A stretch of DNA of 38,287 nucleotides from Vibrio lentus (GTDB lineage: Bacteria > Pseudomonadota > Gammaproteobacteria > Enterobacterales > Vibrionaceae), in assembly GCF_002875945.1 (NCBI RefSeq), contig NZ_MCZK01000035.1, forward strand, positions 1-38,287, written 5' to 3'. The translations under genes were made by a program, and so were the position numbers. Below the pieces are notes generated by a model, which was not told where the DNA came from, searched no databases, and saw only the letters and a list, made by a program, of their open reading frames with translations. Positions within the stretch are counted from its first letter, which is position 1, and every line of letters starts with the position of its first letter. Of this stretch, positions 24,657 through 33,763 are shown one piece after another.

Positions 24657-24928
24657 TTATATAATTCCAAACTTCAATTTACCTTTCCAATGAGCTTTGA
24701 TTGGAAAATTAATCACATCAAATGGTGTATTGATTGAGTTTAGAGGTACGAATAATACTTGCCCTATTACGAGAGATTTATCATCACATGCGCTCTTATA
24801 AACTTTAAAGTTATCAGGAAGTGCTTTTTTAAATTACAGAGCTAAACCTTTCCCCATCACGCCTACCGTATTTGCTGTATTGATGACAGCTGAACATACA
24901 AAATATTACCTGTCTGATAAGTGATCAT
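24657..24928 (-). pseudogene. Decayed DarG-type macro-domain (DNA ADP-ribosylglycohydrolase) gene
   Basis: Minus-strand translation from the ATG at 24928 (good AGGAG ahead) gives MITYQTGNIL. A frameshift near 24890-24900 follows, and the next frame gives AVINTANTVGVMGKGLAL, a nonsense codon (TAA, from Gln by one base change), then FKKALPDNFKVYKSAC and finally INFPIKAHWKGK before a stop. These are successive blocks of the DarG macro domain, the antitoxin that removes ADP-ribose from DNA. The C-terminal part of DarG and any darT toxin are missing. At least one frameshift, one nonsense change and truncation make it a pseudogene. It sits between trmA and the second restriction operon, as a leftover of an earlier resident. 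Confidence 0.8.
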
Positions 24929-24986
24929 AGTAACTCCTAGTACTAGCACTAAGACCGAACAACGAACTCTGACCTGAACTCTGCTA

Positions 24987-25718
24987 CTAATAGCTCCAAT
25001 CCTCATAAGCCAAAGGCAAGCTATTAAGTAAGTTTCTGCGCTCACGCCAGTCGGGCATATTTTTATCCATAATGGCTCTGAAGCGCTCGTTATGGTGGCG
25101 TTCAATCAAGTGGACTAGCTCATGCACCAATATGTACTCCATACACTCTGGTGGCTTTTTAGCTAGCTCTAGGTTAAGCCACAACCTTTTTGCTTGTATG
25201 TTGCAGCTTCCCCACTTGGTCTTCATCTTCTTAATGCCGATATCATTTGATTCAACACCTAGCTTCGTTTGCCAATGAGGGAGCAACTTAGCGATAGATT
25301 CTTGCATTCGCTTGCGATAAAAAACATTAAGCAACTTTAGACGATTATCAACACTGGTGTTTTTTGTAACTGCTAACTCTAATTTAGTTACGCCTTTTTC
25401 TGTCACGGTATGCTTACCCAAGGTATCAACAATGCTAAGTCGATAGCGTTTACCCCAAAGGTAATGACTTTCACCGCTCACCATTTCTCGACTTGATTGG
25501 CGAGGCTGAGCAGCAAAGTCTGCCTGCTGCTGCTTTATCCAAGCTAATTTATTAATAATGGCCAAACGGATTGCTTGATCACCAGTACCATGTGGTACTG
25601 ACAAACGTACACGCCCTTGGGGAGGCAATACACTTAGGTGTAAGTTTTTAATCGCCTTACGATTGACTTGAACCTCTATACCGCCAATAAGAATATCTTC
25701 ACTGCCTGTTACCGACAT
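24987..25718 (-). CDS. YgjP-like M48-type zinc metalloprotease
   Basis: This 243-residue protein has KMKTKWGSC, typical of the YgjP/SprT-like family, and the zinc-binding HELVH at 199-203 with further histidines at 208-209 (HELVHLIERHHNERF). It is the last gene of the second type I operon: its ATG overlaps the hsdR stop as TAATG. YgjP-like proteases are often found immediately after type I hsdR genes; their role there is unproven. Turnover of the restriction subunit is one guess. Confidence 0.88.
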   Translation of the reverse strand: MSVTGSEDILIGGIEVQVNRKAIKNLHLSVLPPQGRVRLSVPHGTGDQAIRLAIINKLAWIKQQQADFAAQPRQSSREMVSGESHYLWGKRYRLSIVDTLGKHTVTEKGVTKLELAVTKNTSVDNRLKLLNVFYRKRMQESIAKLLPHWQTKLGVESNDIGIKKMKTKWGSCNIQAKRLWLNLELAKKPPECMEYILVHELVHLIERHHNERFRAIMDKNMPDWRERRNLLNSLPLAYEDWSY

Positions 25719-28700
25719 TAATGATATTCCTTCTGCGCTTTAACTCGCTCCATCACTTCCACAATATCAACGTCATAGCCTTTGGTTTCTTCGCGAATAG
25801 CGTTAGCTATTTCACGCTCTTTAAAGCGGTCACCTAACCAATCAGCTTTTTTTGTGTAACGTACAGCCGTATCAATTTTGGCTGTCAGCACTTCATCATT
25901 ACCCAAGTTGTCATACAGTGATTGCTTAGCTGCTGTATCAACAGAATCAGGATAACTTGCGCTACGATTACCGCTAGGGTTTACCACTTTTTTAGCCAGC
26001 TCTCTGATCTGCTCAAGGTATTCTTGATAGTTCAGCGCTTTTTCGCGGCGCTGTCTAATAATCTCATCTAACAATGACGACATTTGATCGTAATATTTCG
26101 GGTTAATTGGGTTTTCATCCACAATCGTTTTACGCACATTGTTCTCAATAGCCTCAGCCATCGCTTCTTCATTCTCGCGTAGGTCTTTAGGTAATGAATC
26201 TAACCCTTCACCGTTGTTATTCACCACTAAATCAATGAGGCCTAATTCCTCAAAGTCCATGAGTAATTCACTATCATCAGCACGAATGTACATATCCAGA
26301 AGATGGCGCATAGCAGGTTCAAAGCGCTTCATTTCCAGCAAGTCACCACTGGCTAACTTAACCTCGTCACGTACCTTCTCAAAGTAGATAACTTCTTGTC
26401 GGATACTGTTGGCCTCAGTAGGTGAATAACCAGCTTGCTCCATCTCATTAGCCAAGTTGGCGTATGCCCTTAAAAGCTTAGCAACTGCTTGATACAAGGT
26501 TAAACGGAGTGCTTCTTTTTCTGATCGCTCATCGATATCAGTGGGTTCAACACCCGACTTTCCACAAAAGTAATGGATAAAATCTTTTGTATCACGTGGC
26601 GCTTTTACAGGTTCACACAAGGCACGAACCATTTCTAACGCATTGTCTAAATCTTCACGAGACTGCACTAGACGATCTTTAAGCAGACCTGCAACATCAT
26701 CTTGGTCGTAACCATCAAACGCTTCTGCGGTGTAGTCTTTAATCGCTTTATCCAAAGAACGGAATAAATCTTTATAATCGATAATATAGCCGTATTCTTT
26801 ATCTTCACCATCAAGACGGTTTACACGGCAAATAGCTTGGAACAGGTTGTGATCAGCCATGCTTTTGTCAATGTAAAGGTAGGTCGCTGAAGGCGCATCA
26901 AAACCAGTTAGCAGCTTATCTACAACTATAAGCAAACGCATTTGTCCGGGCTCTTTGATGAATCGGTTCTTCACCAATTTTTCAAACTCTTCTACACGTT
27001 TTGCTGCATCATCTTCACTTTGTTCAAAATAATCTGCCAACATTTTCCGGTAGGTGTCGTACTTAAATAGTTTCTCGGTTAAGCCTTCTCCCGACTCTTC
27101 ACCTTTAATCGAGCCCGCTACTGGCTGATAGCTGGTAACAATGGCACACTTACCCGCTAAATCAGTTTTGCTAAATAAGTCATATACAACACAAGCTTGA
27201 TGCACACTGGCACACACCAGCATTGCATTACCTCGACCATCCATTAGTCTTGGTTTTAACTCCATATCCATCAAGATATCGCTAACAATCTGCTCTAAGC
27301 GAGATTTACTCGACAGCACCTTTTGCATAGTCCCCCACTTCTGCTTAAGCTGCATTCTCGCGAGATTAGAAATACCTTTAGTCTTCGCTTCGAACCATTG
27401 GTCGACCTTTTTCTGTGAAGTTAAATACTGATCAATATCACGCGCTTCATAGCGTAGATCGAGTACCACACCATCTTCTACCGCTTCATTGAATTTATAG
27501 GTATGAATATAAGGACCAAACACCTCTAAAGACTTTTTCTTGTCCTTCTTCATCAGTGGTGTCCCCGTAAAACCAATAAACATCGCATCAGGTAAAATGG
27601 TTTTCATCGCACTATGCAGCTTGCCTGACTGGGTTCTGTGGCATTCATCAACAAACACAAACAACTTACCTTGAGCGGTAAAGTTACTCATCACACTACT
27701 AGATAACGATTCAATATATTCAGCCGTAGCTACTTCACTTTCTTCGTTATCGTCTTCACCATTACGACCAAATTTATGTACTAACGAACACAACAGCCAT
27801 AGATTCGGCTCACCTAAGGTGGCAATGAGATCACGGCCACTTTTAGTACGATAGATTTCTTCATCAACGCCAAAGAATACCGTCTCAATCTGTTCATCAA
27901 GCTCAGTGCGGTCAGTAATAATGAGTACCCTTGAGTCACTCACGTTCTCTCTAATCCATTTAGCCAACCACACCATGGTTAAGCTTTTTCCTGAACCTTG
28001 GGTATGCCAAATAATCCCACCTTGTTTGTTAGCTGAGTGGGAGTTCACATGCTTTTTAGCGGCTTGAATTCCGAAAAACTGATTATGGCGACAAGTCTTT
28101 TTAACACCAGCATCAAACACAATAAAATCATGAATTAGCTGTAAGAAGCGCTTCTTGTCACACAGTTGTGCTAGATGAGTATCTAAGATGGTATCAGCCG
28201 TAATACCAGCCTGTGGTAGAGCGGTATCACTACTTGGTTCTTTCCACTCTAGATAGTATTTCTCTGTGGTTTCGATGGTGCCATAACGAATGCCTTGGGT
28301 ATCGTTACCCGCCATGACTAGCTGCATGCTGGTAAAGAAGTTACGAATGAAGGCTTTTTTCTGGTTGTCGAGGTTTTGACGAATGCCTTCACTCACGGAT
28401 ACAGACGAACGCTTAAGCTCAATAACCCCCAAGGCAATACCATTTACATACAGTACAATGTCAGGCCGCTTTTTATGTTCGCCTTTTACGGTCACCTCTT
28501 CTGCTATGGCAAAGTCATTCGCTTCGATGTTTTCCCAGTCAATTAGCCATACGGTCTGGTTTAACTCACCAGCACCTTCTTTCTCTTTTACGCCATAACG
28601 GAGTAACCGATAGACTTCTTTATTGGCGTCGTAAAGCTTTTTACCTTCACCCAGTGCTGCGGCCATATCCAACTTACGTAAAGTACGTGCAATCAATGCT

Positions 28701-28867
28701 TCAGGTACTTCACGCTTTTTTAACCAACTGCTTAGTAGATTAGTTTCAACGTTGCGATTATTTTCGCGGTACTCCCAGTTACCTAGGTAGTCATACTTTA
28801 ACTGGTCCCGAAAAAATCGAACCACGCGATCTTGGGTTGCACGCTCTTTTTGGCCGACAGTACTCAT
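25718..28867 (-). CDS. hsdR: Type I restriction enzyme, R subunit (second system)
   Basis: About 1049 residues from ATG at 28867 (AAAGGA upstream); the longer reading would need a TTG start seven codons earlier. The N-terminal nuclease motif is in IVLYVNGIALGVIELKRSS (ELK). The SF2 translocase has Walker A HTQGSGKS, DECHRTQSG, GFTGTP, and VDKLLTGFDAP...AICRVNR. The long C-terminal helical domain is typical of this larger HsdR subfamily, unlike the 962-residue island copy. It is separated from the upstream hsdS by the four-gene cassette at 29018-32445 and coupled to the metalloprotease gene. No defects are visible. Confidence 0.94.
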   Translation of the reverse strand: MSTVGQKERATQDRVVRFFRDQLKYDYLGNWEYRENNRNVETNLLSSWLKKREVPEALIARTLRKLDMAAALGEGKKLYDANKEVYRLLRYGVKEKEGAGELNQTVWLIDWENIEANDFAIAEEVTVKGEHKKRPDIVLYVNGIALGVIELKRSSVSVSEGIRQNLDNQKKAFIRNFFTSMQLVMAGNDTQGIRYGTIETTEKYYLEWKEPSSDTALPQAGITADTILDTHLAQLCDKKRFLQLIHDFIVFDAGVKKTCRHNQFFGIQAAKKHVNSHSANKQGGIIWHTQGSGKSLTMVWLAKWIRENVSDSRVLIITDRTELDEQIETVFFGVDEEIYRTKSGRDLIATLGEPNLWLLCSLVHKFGRNGEDDNEESEVATAEYIESLSSSVMSNFTAQGKLFVFVDECHRTQSGKLHSAMKTILPDAMFIGFTGTPLMKKDKKKSLEVFGPYIHTYKFNEAVEDGVVLDLRYEARDIDQYLTSQKKVDQWFEAKTKGISNLARMQLKQKWGTMQKVLSSKSRLEQIVSDILMDMELKPRLMDGRGNAMLVCASVHQACVVYDLFSKTDLAGKCAIVTSYQPVAGSIKGEESGEGLTEKLFKYDTYRKMLADYFEQSEDDAAKRVEEFEKLVKNRFIKEPGQMRLLIVVDKLLTGFDAPSATYLYIDKSMADHNLFQAICRVNRLDGEDKEYGYIIDYKDLFRSLDKAIKDYTAEAFDGYDQDDVAGLLKDRLVQSREDLDNALEMVRALCEPVKAPRDTKDFIHYFCGKSGVEPTDIDERSEKEALRLTLYQAVAKLLRAYANLANEMEQAGYSPTEANSIRQEVIYFEKVRDEVKLASGDLLEMKRFEPAMRHLLDMYIRADDSELLMDFEELGLIDLVVNNNGEGLDSLPKDLRENEEAMAEAIENNVRKTIVDENPINPKYYDQMSSLLDEIIRQRREKALNYQEYLEQIRELAKKVVNPSGNRSASYPDSVDTAAKQSLYDNLGNDEVLTAKIDTAVRYTKKADWLGDRFKEREIANAIREETKGYDVDIVEVMERVKAQKEYH

Positions 28868-28908
28868 CCATTCATTCCTTTCTATCAAACCCTTTCTAGC
28901 AAATAGCT

Positions 28909-29020
28909 ATCAAGCAACGATCAAGTAAATTACAACAATATAAATCAACCACTTGAGCAAGAATAAAGCAATTGACCGATAAGTTATTGTTATTTTATCA
29001 AACAACGATCAAGCAAATTA
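28909..29020. repeat. 24-base direct repeat at the cassette/hsdR junction
   Basis: ATCAAGCAACGATCAAGTAAATTA (28909-28932) and ATCAAACAACGATCAAGCAAATTA (28997-29020) differ at two positions. The second copy ends on the stop codon of the 75-residue gene. Such repeats can mark a recombination joint. Confidence 0.7.
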
Positions 29021-29245
29021 GCTCCAATGCGGTACATAGCGCATCGCTTTTGCTCCGGCTTCGGGATCATATGGCTTAACCAATCTGCTACTTACTGCAT
29101 CTTTAATCACTCGACTCACCGTAGCGCTATTTTGAGTTTCTAACTGTTGTGGCGTCATATCAACGAACATAGCTAACTCCAATCGCGCTAGGCTGTGCCA
29201 TACAGAGTTATAGCTAAGTTGCTCATTGAGTTTCCTTAAATTCAT
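29018..29245 (-). CDS. Small 75-residue winged-helix-like protein
   Basis: The first half is amphipathic helix (NEQLSYNSVWHSLARLELAMF). The second (TPQQLETQNSATVSRVIKDAVSS, then LVKPYDPEAGAKAMRYVPHW) reads like the last winged helix of AlbA_2/ATP-binding helicase-type regulators, which end in a similar KPYDP...RYVP. It may therefore be a surviving C-terminal fragment or a free DNA-binding subunit. Its ATG overlaps the preceding stop by four bases, so it is probably translated. Confidence 0.6.
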   Translation of the reverse strand: MNLRKLNEQLSYNSVWHSLARLELAMFVDMTPQQLETQNSATVSRVIKDAVSSRLVKPYDPEAGAKAMRYVPHWS

Positions 29246-30219
29246 AAAGTTAGATGCGGCCCTAAATACGCCACATATATCCGCTTACTTGCTGAGTCAG
29301 CATAAAAATGCAGACGGTATCCATCAGGTAGTTTTACATGATTCTCGCAATAGACCTGCCGCCCATCATCTAACCAAAACATGCGCTCTTTCTTCTTTTT
29401 GGGATCACCATTTACGCTGTTAGATTCACCACTGACTTCAGCTGCCAAGCCCACGTCTCTTAAATACTCATGGCGGTACTCAACATACTCACCAGCAAGC
29501 CATTTCTCACCAAACGACTCCAGCACATTTAGCGCATCACGCGCCTTGAATAATACATCCGTTCTAGCAGACCAACCTTGCAAACTTGTACCTATTTGAT
29601 TTGACAACAAAGTGATATGAGGAAACAATTCCTTTCTTTTCAGCCAAATATCCTTAGCGGTATTTAACAGCGCATTACGACGCTGTTTTAATTCATCACC
29701 ATGCGCTTCTAAACTCGCAGAACCACTCAGATTTAAAAGTATTTCTTCTCTTTGATCTGGTGTCGCTTCTAGATCGAAAATCCAGACTTTAATGTGACCA
29801 TTTGCCCAAGCGGCCAGAGCCGTGAAACTAGCAAGGAACGTTTCAAAATAAAACGCGGCTAATAGCACAGACTTGCCTGAATCCTCTCTAGGTAACCCAA
29901 CTTCCACCGTATCACTAATACTTTCAAGATCCACGGTTTCAAAAAGTGGCTGTTTCGTTTCAAGGGATTTAAGAAAGCGGCACCAATCCGTAAGCTCCTC
30001 AATCTTGCTTGCCGAGGCAAACCAATTGCGTACAAAGTATCCATCCACCAGTTCTAGTCCCATTAGCGACTTATCTTGATCTTCATCGACCAACAAAATT
30101 TTCAGCCCAGCAGTTCGGCAAACTTTAAGCATTGTAAAAAAAGCCAATAATCCTTTATCTGCATCCTCTTTGCTGGCAAACGGCAGAGAGTGATGATTCA
30201 GCACAATTCCATTGCTCAT
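29242..30219 (-). CDS. Unrecognised 325-residue partner of the DUF3696 ATPase
   Basis: I do not recognise the fold. The N-terminal part resembles a small alpha/beta domain (GLKILLVDEDQDKSLMG). The middle (about 140-250) is mostly helical with a hydrophobic stretch AAFYFETFLASFTALAAWANG. The C-terminal 70 residues form a compact beta-rich piece: MFWLDDGRQVYCENHVKLPDGYRLHFYADSASK in two steps, ending VAYLGPHL. It overlaps the ATPase gene by four bases and the next gene by four, which suggests one complex. It may be the effector or target-sensor partner of the ATPase (inference). Confidence 0.75.
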   Translation of the reverse strand: MSNGIVLNHHSLPFASKEDADKGLLAFFTMLKVCRTAGLKILLVDEDQDKSLMGLELVDGYFVRNWFASASKIEELTDWCRFLKSLETKQPLFETVDLESISDTVEVGLPREDSGKSVLLAAFYFETFLASFTALAAWANGHIKVWIFDLEATPDQREEILLNLSGSASLEAHGDELKQRRNALLNTAKDIWLKRKELFPHITLLSNQIGTSLQGWSARTDVLFKARDALNVLESFGEKWLAGEYVEYRHEYLRDVGLAAEVSGESNSVNGDPKKKKERMFWLDDGRQVYCENHVKLPDGYRLHFYADSASKRIYVAYLGPHLTL

Positions 30220-31325
30220 AACAGCTGATCCAGTTCCTTATCCCATTGGTCAAAGAAACCTTCAGGCCAGCAGTCAATTCGACCTTCATCATCAATATTG
30301 GGATACATAACTTCTGAGGCATGAATGGGATTATGAACATCTCGCTGTAAGAAAAAGACTTTTACATCATCAGCAGCAATCACTTTCTGCTTAACAGCAA
30401 CACGCATACCGTTGAGGAAGTGATCGGAATGGGATTCTACAATTAATTGCACACCATTATTTGCTGCGATGGCACACAGTTTACCCATCAATGATTGTCC
30501 AGCGGGGTGCAAGTGTGACTCAGGGTTTTCAATAATCAGCAAATCACCTTTTGCCGCACTTAAAATACTGGTCACAACAGGTAACACATAACTCAAGCCA
30601 AAGCCGACATTCTGCGGTTTAAACTCTTCGGTCGTTTCTTTACCTTGGTTGAAAGAGTAACTTAAGCTCGCCGAGTTAAACTGAGGTTGCGCCACTGCTT
30701 TGATTTTTAAACCGGGCGTAATATCCGACATCCACGCTTCAATATTGGCAAGCAAGGTTCCTGAAATAGCTTTGGGATGGCGTAAAGCTTCAACTCCCAG
30801 CTCTTTAGCGCCATTGACCGCGATAAAATGAACTGCAAACTCACCATGATGGCCAAGCGATTTCAAATCACGAATATGAAACTCAGACAATTGGTGATGA
30901 CTTTGTGGGCTTAATCTATCGGCACATAAATACTGAAAATTAGAGTTGAATAAACTCAAAGACTCAGCATCTCCATCAATACCTGATTTGCGCAGCGGCA
31001 AAAGATCCGTGTCGTGTTGATAGTCGAATTCAATCCGTGTGGGTTGTTCTTTCTCGCTCCACTTCACGGTGAAAATAATCTCTTCTTCCTCACTAAAACT
31101 GGAAAGAGCGTCTTTCCCGGTGCCGATATTGACGTAATCGCCATTCAGAAGAAGCCCCTTAGTTTTAATGGTATTTCGTTCGTAAGACTGCCTGAGAAGC
31201 AATAAGCTCTGTACTAGAGTCGATTTGCCCATGCCATTAAGGCCTGAGAACAAATTCAGGTTCCTTAGTGGAAAGCTGGCATTCAACAAAGTTTTAAAAT
31301 TCTGAATATTAATGAACTCAATCAT
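30216..31325 (-). CDS. AAA/ABC-type ATPase, DUF3696 family
   Basis: This 369-residue protein has Walker A GLNGMGKST at 28-36 in an SMC/OLD-like NTPase start (IEFINIQNFKTLLNA). Walker B with its glutamate is in LLIIENPESHLHPAGQ, and LIVESHSDHFLNG follows. The end WPEGFFDQWDKELD is the DUF3696 signature. Such ATPases are common sensors or regulators in antiphage systems and usually pair with an effector. It overlaps DUF262 upstream by eight bases and the 325-residue gene by four. All catalytic motifs are present. Confidence 0.88.
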   Translation of the reverse strand: MIEFINIQNFKTLLNASFPLRNLNLFSGLNGMGKSTLVQSLLLLRQSYERNTIKTKGLLLNGDYVNIGTGKDALSSFSEEEEIIFTVKWSEKEQPTRIEFDYQHDTDLLPLRKSGIDGDAESLSLFNSNFQYLCADRLSPQSHHQLSEFHIRDLKSLGHHGEFAVHFIAVNGAKELGVEALRHPKAISGTLLANIEAWMSDITPGLKIKAVAQPQFNSASLSYSFNQGKETTEEFKPQNVGFGLSYVLPVVTSILSAAKGDLLIIENPESHLHPAGQSLMGKLCAIAANNGVQLIVESHSDHFLNGMRVAVKQKVIAADDVKVFFLQRDVHNPIHASEVMYPNIDDEGRIDCWPEGFFDQWDKELDQLL

Positions 31326-32445
31326 TCAACACCTTCCTAATCAACGCATTGACTTTTTCATAGCGTATTTCGACATGCTCTTTGCGCTGAGTAGAGTAGC
31401 TAATAGCATTAATAAACTCAGCATCTTCTAATAAAGCTCGTGCTTTTTCTTGAAACTCAAATTGCCTACTAGCTAAGAGGCTAAATTCGATTTCAGTTAA
31501 TTTCGCCAACATAATCATCCAAACTTCAAAAAGAGTGGCATTTTTTGACCGTCTTCTTGATTTAGGGTTTTTTTCAAATCCCTTTTCTCCCAAAAGTTGG
31601 TGACAGCGTTCAATCGCGGTTGAATATTTAGTTTTAAACTCTGCGCGGCATGCATCATCGCCTTTCTTGATGTCCTCCATGGCTTTATCTAAAAATGAAG
31701 CAATTTCTTTTTTGTTTTTAGGGTCTAAATAATCAAAGCGATAAAATGCCCAGAATCGCAATACTAGCTCCTGATCCTTCATACGCTTAGAAAGGTCACC
31801 TAGCATGGCTTTTGAGCATTCTGAACTGGCTAATTTTTCGAGCAGTTCTCTGTCTCGTGGCTTAGCGAGCGCATTACGAATCTCCTGATTATTGAGCGTT
31901 AAACCACCCGTATTGATACGGCGAAACACCGAATATTTAACATCCTCAGGCGTGCCCGGTTTAATCATGTACACAGTAACAGGGCATTCTTCAATACGGC
32001 GCTGATATTGGCGATGTAGCTTATCGAACGTTTTGCCATTGAGATCAGTTAAGAACTCCAACCCATTGAGGCGAAGCTTTTTATCTAATACAAATTTGCG
32101 AATAGTAGATAACCGCTGCAAGCCGTCAACAATCAGCCAATTATTTTCATCGGATGCATCAAAATAGAAAGCCGGTAATGGGAACCGAATCAAAATGGAT
32201 TCGATTAAACGGCTCATCTTGCGGTTATCCCACAACTCTGCATGACGCTGAAAATCAGTATTCATATCGATTTCATTGTGATCAATTCGCTTAATCAAGG
32301 TATCCAATGACTTTGGCTCAGCGACGATATCAATATCTGTCGGGTTAAACGGGCGCATCACCTCATCAAGTAGTTCCGGCTCTTCCTCTTCCGTAACTGG
32401 AGCAATCAATTCTTCATCGAGCTCGGTTTCTTGATAATCAGTCAT
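31318..32445 (-). CDS. DUF262 (ParB/GmrSD-like) protein
   Basis: A 375-residue protein with the DUF262 fold: RHAELWDNRKMSRLIESILI, DGLQR at 107-111 (the DGQQR-type motif), and FRRINTGG followed by LNNQEIRNAL. DUF262 is the ParB-like NTPase/nuclease domain of GmrSD and SspE-type antiphage proteins. Here the C-terminal HNH domain (DUF1524) that GmrSD carries is not evident; the C-terminal 140 residues are helical. It overlaps hsdS by eight bases and the ATPase by eight, so it is the first gene of the embedded cassette. It may hydrolyse nucleotides and pass a signal to the ATPase pair. Confidence 0.88.
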   Translation of the reverse strand: MTDYQETELDEELIAPVTEEEEPELLDEVMRPFNPTDIDIVAEPKSLDTLIKRIDHNEIDMNTDFQRHAELWDNRKMSRLIESILIRFPLPAFYFDASDENNWLIVDGLQRLSTIRKFVLDKKLRLNGLEFLTDLNGKTFDKLHRQYQRRIEECPVTVYMIKPGTPEDVKYSVFRRINTGGLTLNNQEIRNALAKPRDRELLEKLASSECSKAMLGDLSKRMKDQELVLRFWAFYRFDYLDPKNKKEIASFLDKAMEDIKKGDDACRAEFKTKYSTAIERCHQLLGEKGFEKNPKSRRRSKNATLFEVWMIMLAKLTEIEFSLLASRQFEFQEKARALLEDAEFINAISYSTQRKEHVEIRYEKVNALIRKVLND

Positions 32446-33763
32446 CTACTTCTCCTTGAATTAATCTTGTCTTACCCGTGAGCAGTTCTTGCATCATACC
32501 TTGTTTGATTTGGCGAGTTTTAGTTAGGCGCTGTTGTAATGCCTGAATTTCCTCGTCCATATCGGACAGGATGGTAGCAATAGTGGTTTGTTCTTGTTTT
32601 GTGGGAGGGCATTGAATTTTGTAATTTTGAATTGCAGATAAAGGAACTCTGCGATGTCCTGCACTACCAACCATTTCACCTTCAAGCTCTTTTCGTAGGC
32701 TTTCCCTTGTAGTCCAGAAATAAATAAAGTCGGAGTCAGCCGAACGTCTAGATCTCAATACGTGAAACTCCGTGCTGCCAAAGCCAATTTCTGTTCCTAG
32801 AGAATGCGTTTGAGCACCTTTACCATTTTCAAAACAAGGGGTAATTTTTGCAACAAGAACATCCCCTTTTTCAAAATAAGTAAATCCTGATTTAACATCA
32901 CCGAAGGGTATCTGAGTTTGCATTTTTAGTTGAGCGCTTTCACTCACATCTTGCATTCCAACAAATGTTGTTAAATCAATAGTCTTAAGTTTTTTTCTGA
33001 GAATTGTTGGCTCGAATAATTCACCAAAATCAACAACATCCCAATCCTCTGGAATTTCACCTAGCTCGCTTGGTTTAGTACCTTTGATTTGCCCTTGCTT
33101 GTCGCCATCAGCGTAAATTGAAAACTGCGGTAAACGAGTCTTACCAGTCAGTAGTTGCTGCATGGTAGCGGTTTTAATCGCTTGTTTTTTAGCAATGAGT
33201 TTTGCTAACTCATCGAATAATGCATCGACGTCAGATAAAGCAGTGGCAATAGCGGTTTGTTCTTTTTCTGATGGTAAGCCTATCGGGTATGCTTTTAATG
33301 CAGGTAAATCAACTCCCGTCTGACCAGATGAACGTTGTGACAACGTGTCCATCAACTCGAAAAGTTGCTCATCTTTTAAAATGTAATAAAGAAACTCCCT
33401 ATTAATACAGCTTGCTGGTATCGCCTTGATTAAGGCTACATTGTAGGCACCTTCAATACCCCTTAGAATTTGAAATATAGGCGGACCATATCTGCCTATC
33501 ATGATGTCATTTTCATCACATTTTTTACGAGCTAACTTTTCTGGAATATAGACAGTATTTTTATCTGATTTGTAGTCTCGAATTTGAATAAGTCTAATAT
33601 AGCCGGGCTGCTGCTTGTAACTAAAAGTACTCTTTTCAGGTTGCGATCCGCCTACAAAACAACATACATCATCAAGAGTTAGGGAAGCCCAATCATTAGG
33701 AATAATCCCAACTTCAGTTTGCTTATATCCATCAGGTACTACTTGGCTTGTGACTTGACTCAT
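32438..33763 (-). CDS. hsdS: Type I restriction specificity subunit (second system)
   Basis: 441 residues from the ATG at 33763, which overlaps the hsdM stop as ATGA and has GGAG eight bases upstream; a start at 33772 is less likely. Two recognition domains start at PNDWASLTLDDV and PEDWDVVDFGEL, each followed by the conserved helix pair (EKEQTAIATALSDVDALFDELAKLIAKK and KQEQTTIATILSDMDEEI) and LLTGKTRL at the end. Sequence in the recognition domains is unlike the island hsdS, so a different DNA target is expected. Confidence 0.93.
   Translation of the reverse strand: MSQVTSQVVPDGYKQTEVGIIPNDWASLTLDDVCCFVGGSQPEKSTFSYKQQPGYIRLIQIRDYKSDKNTVYIPEKLARKKCDENDIMIGRYGPPIFQILRGIEGAYNVALIKAIPASCINREFLYYILKDEQLFELMDTLSQRSSGQTGVDLPALKAYPIGLPSEKEQTAIATALSDVDALFDELAKLIAKKQAIKTATMQQLLTGKTRLPQFSIYADGDKQGQIKGTKPSELGEIPEDWDVVDFGELFEPTILRKKLKTIDLTTFVGMQDVSESAQLKMQTQIPFGDVKSGFTYFEKGDVLVAKITPCFENGKGAQTHSLGTEIGFGSTEFHVLRSRRSADSDFIYFWTTRESLRKELEGEMVGSAGHRRVPLSAIQNYKIQCPPTKQEQTTIATILSDMDEEIQALQQRLTKTRQIKQGMMQELLTGKTRLIQGEVDD

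Noticed and set aside
24863..25105. 80-residue minus-strand ORF overlapping the metalloprotease end
   Set aside because: It runs out of frame through the metalloprotease gene and only includes the start of the DarG remnant.
28868..28888. TTG start of the second hsdR seven codons upstream
   Set aside because: ATG at 28867 has AAAGGA upstream and a typical start.
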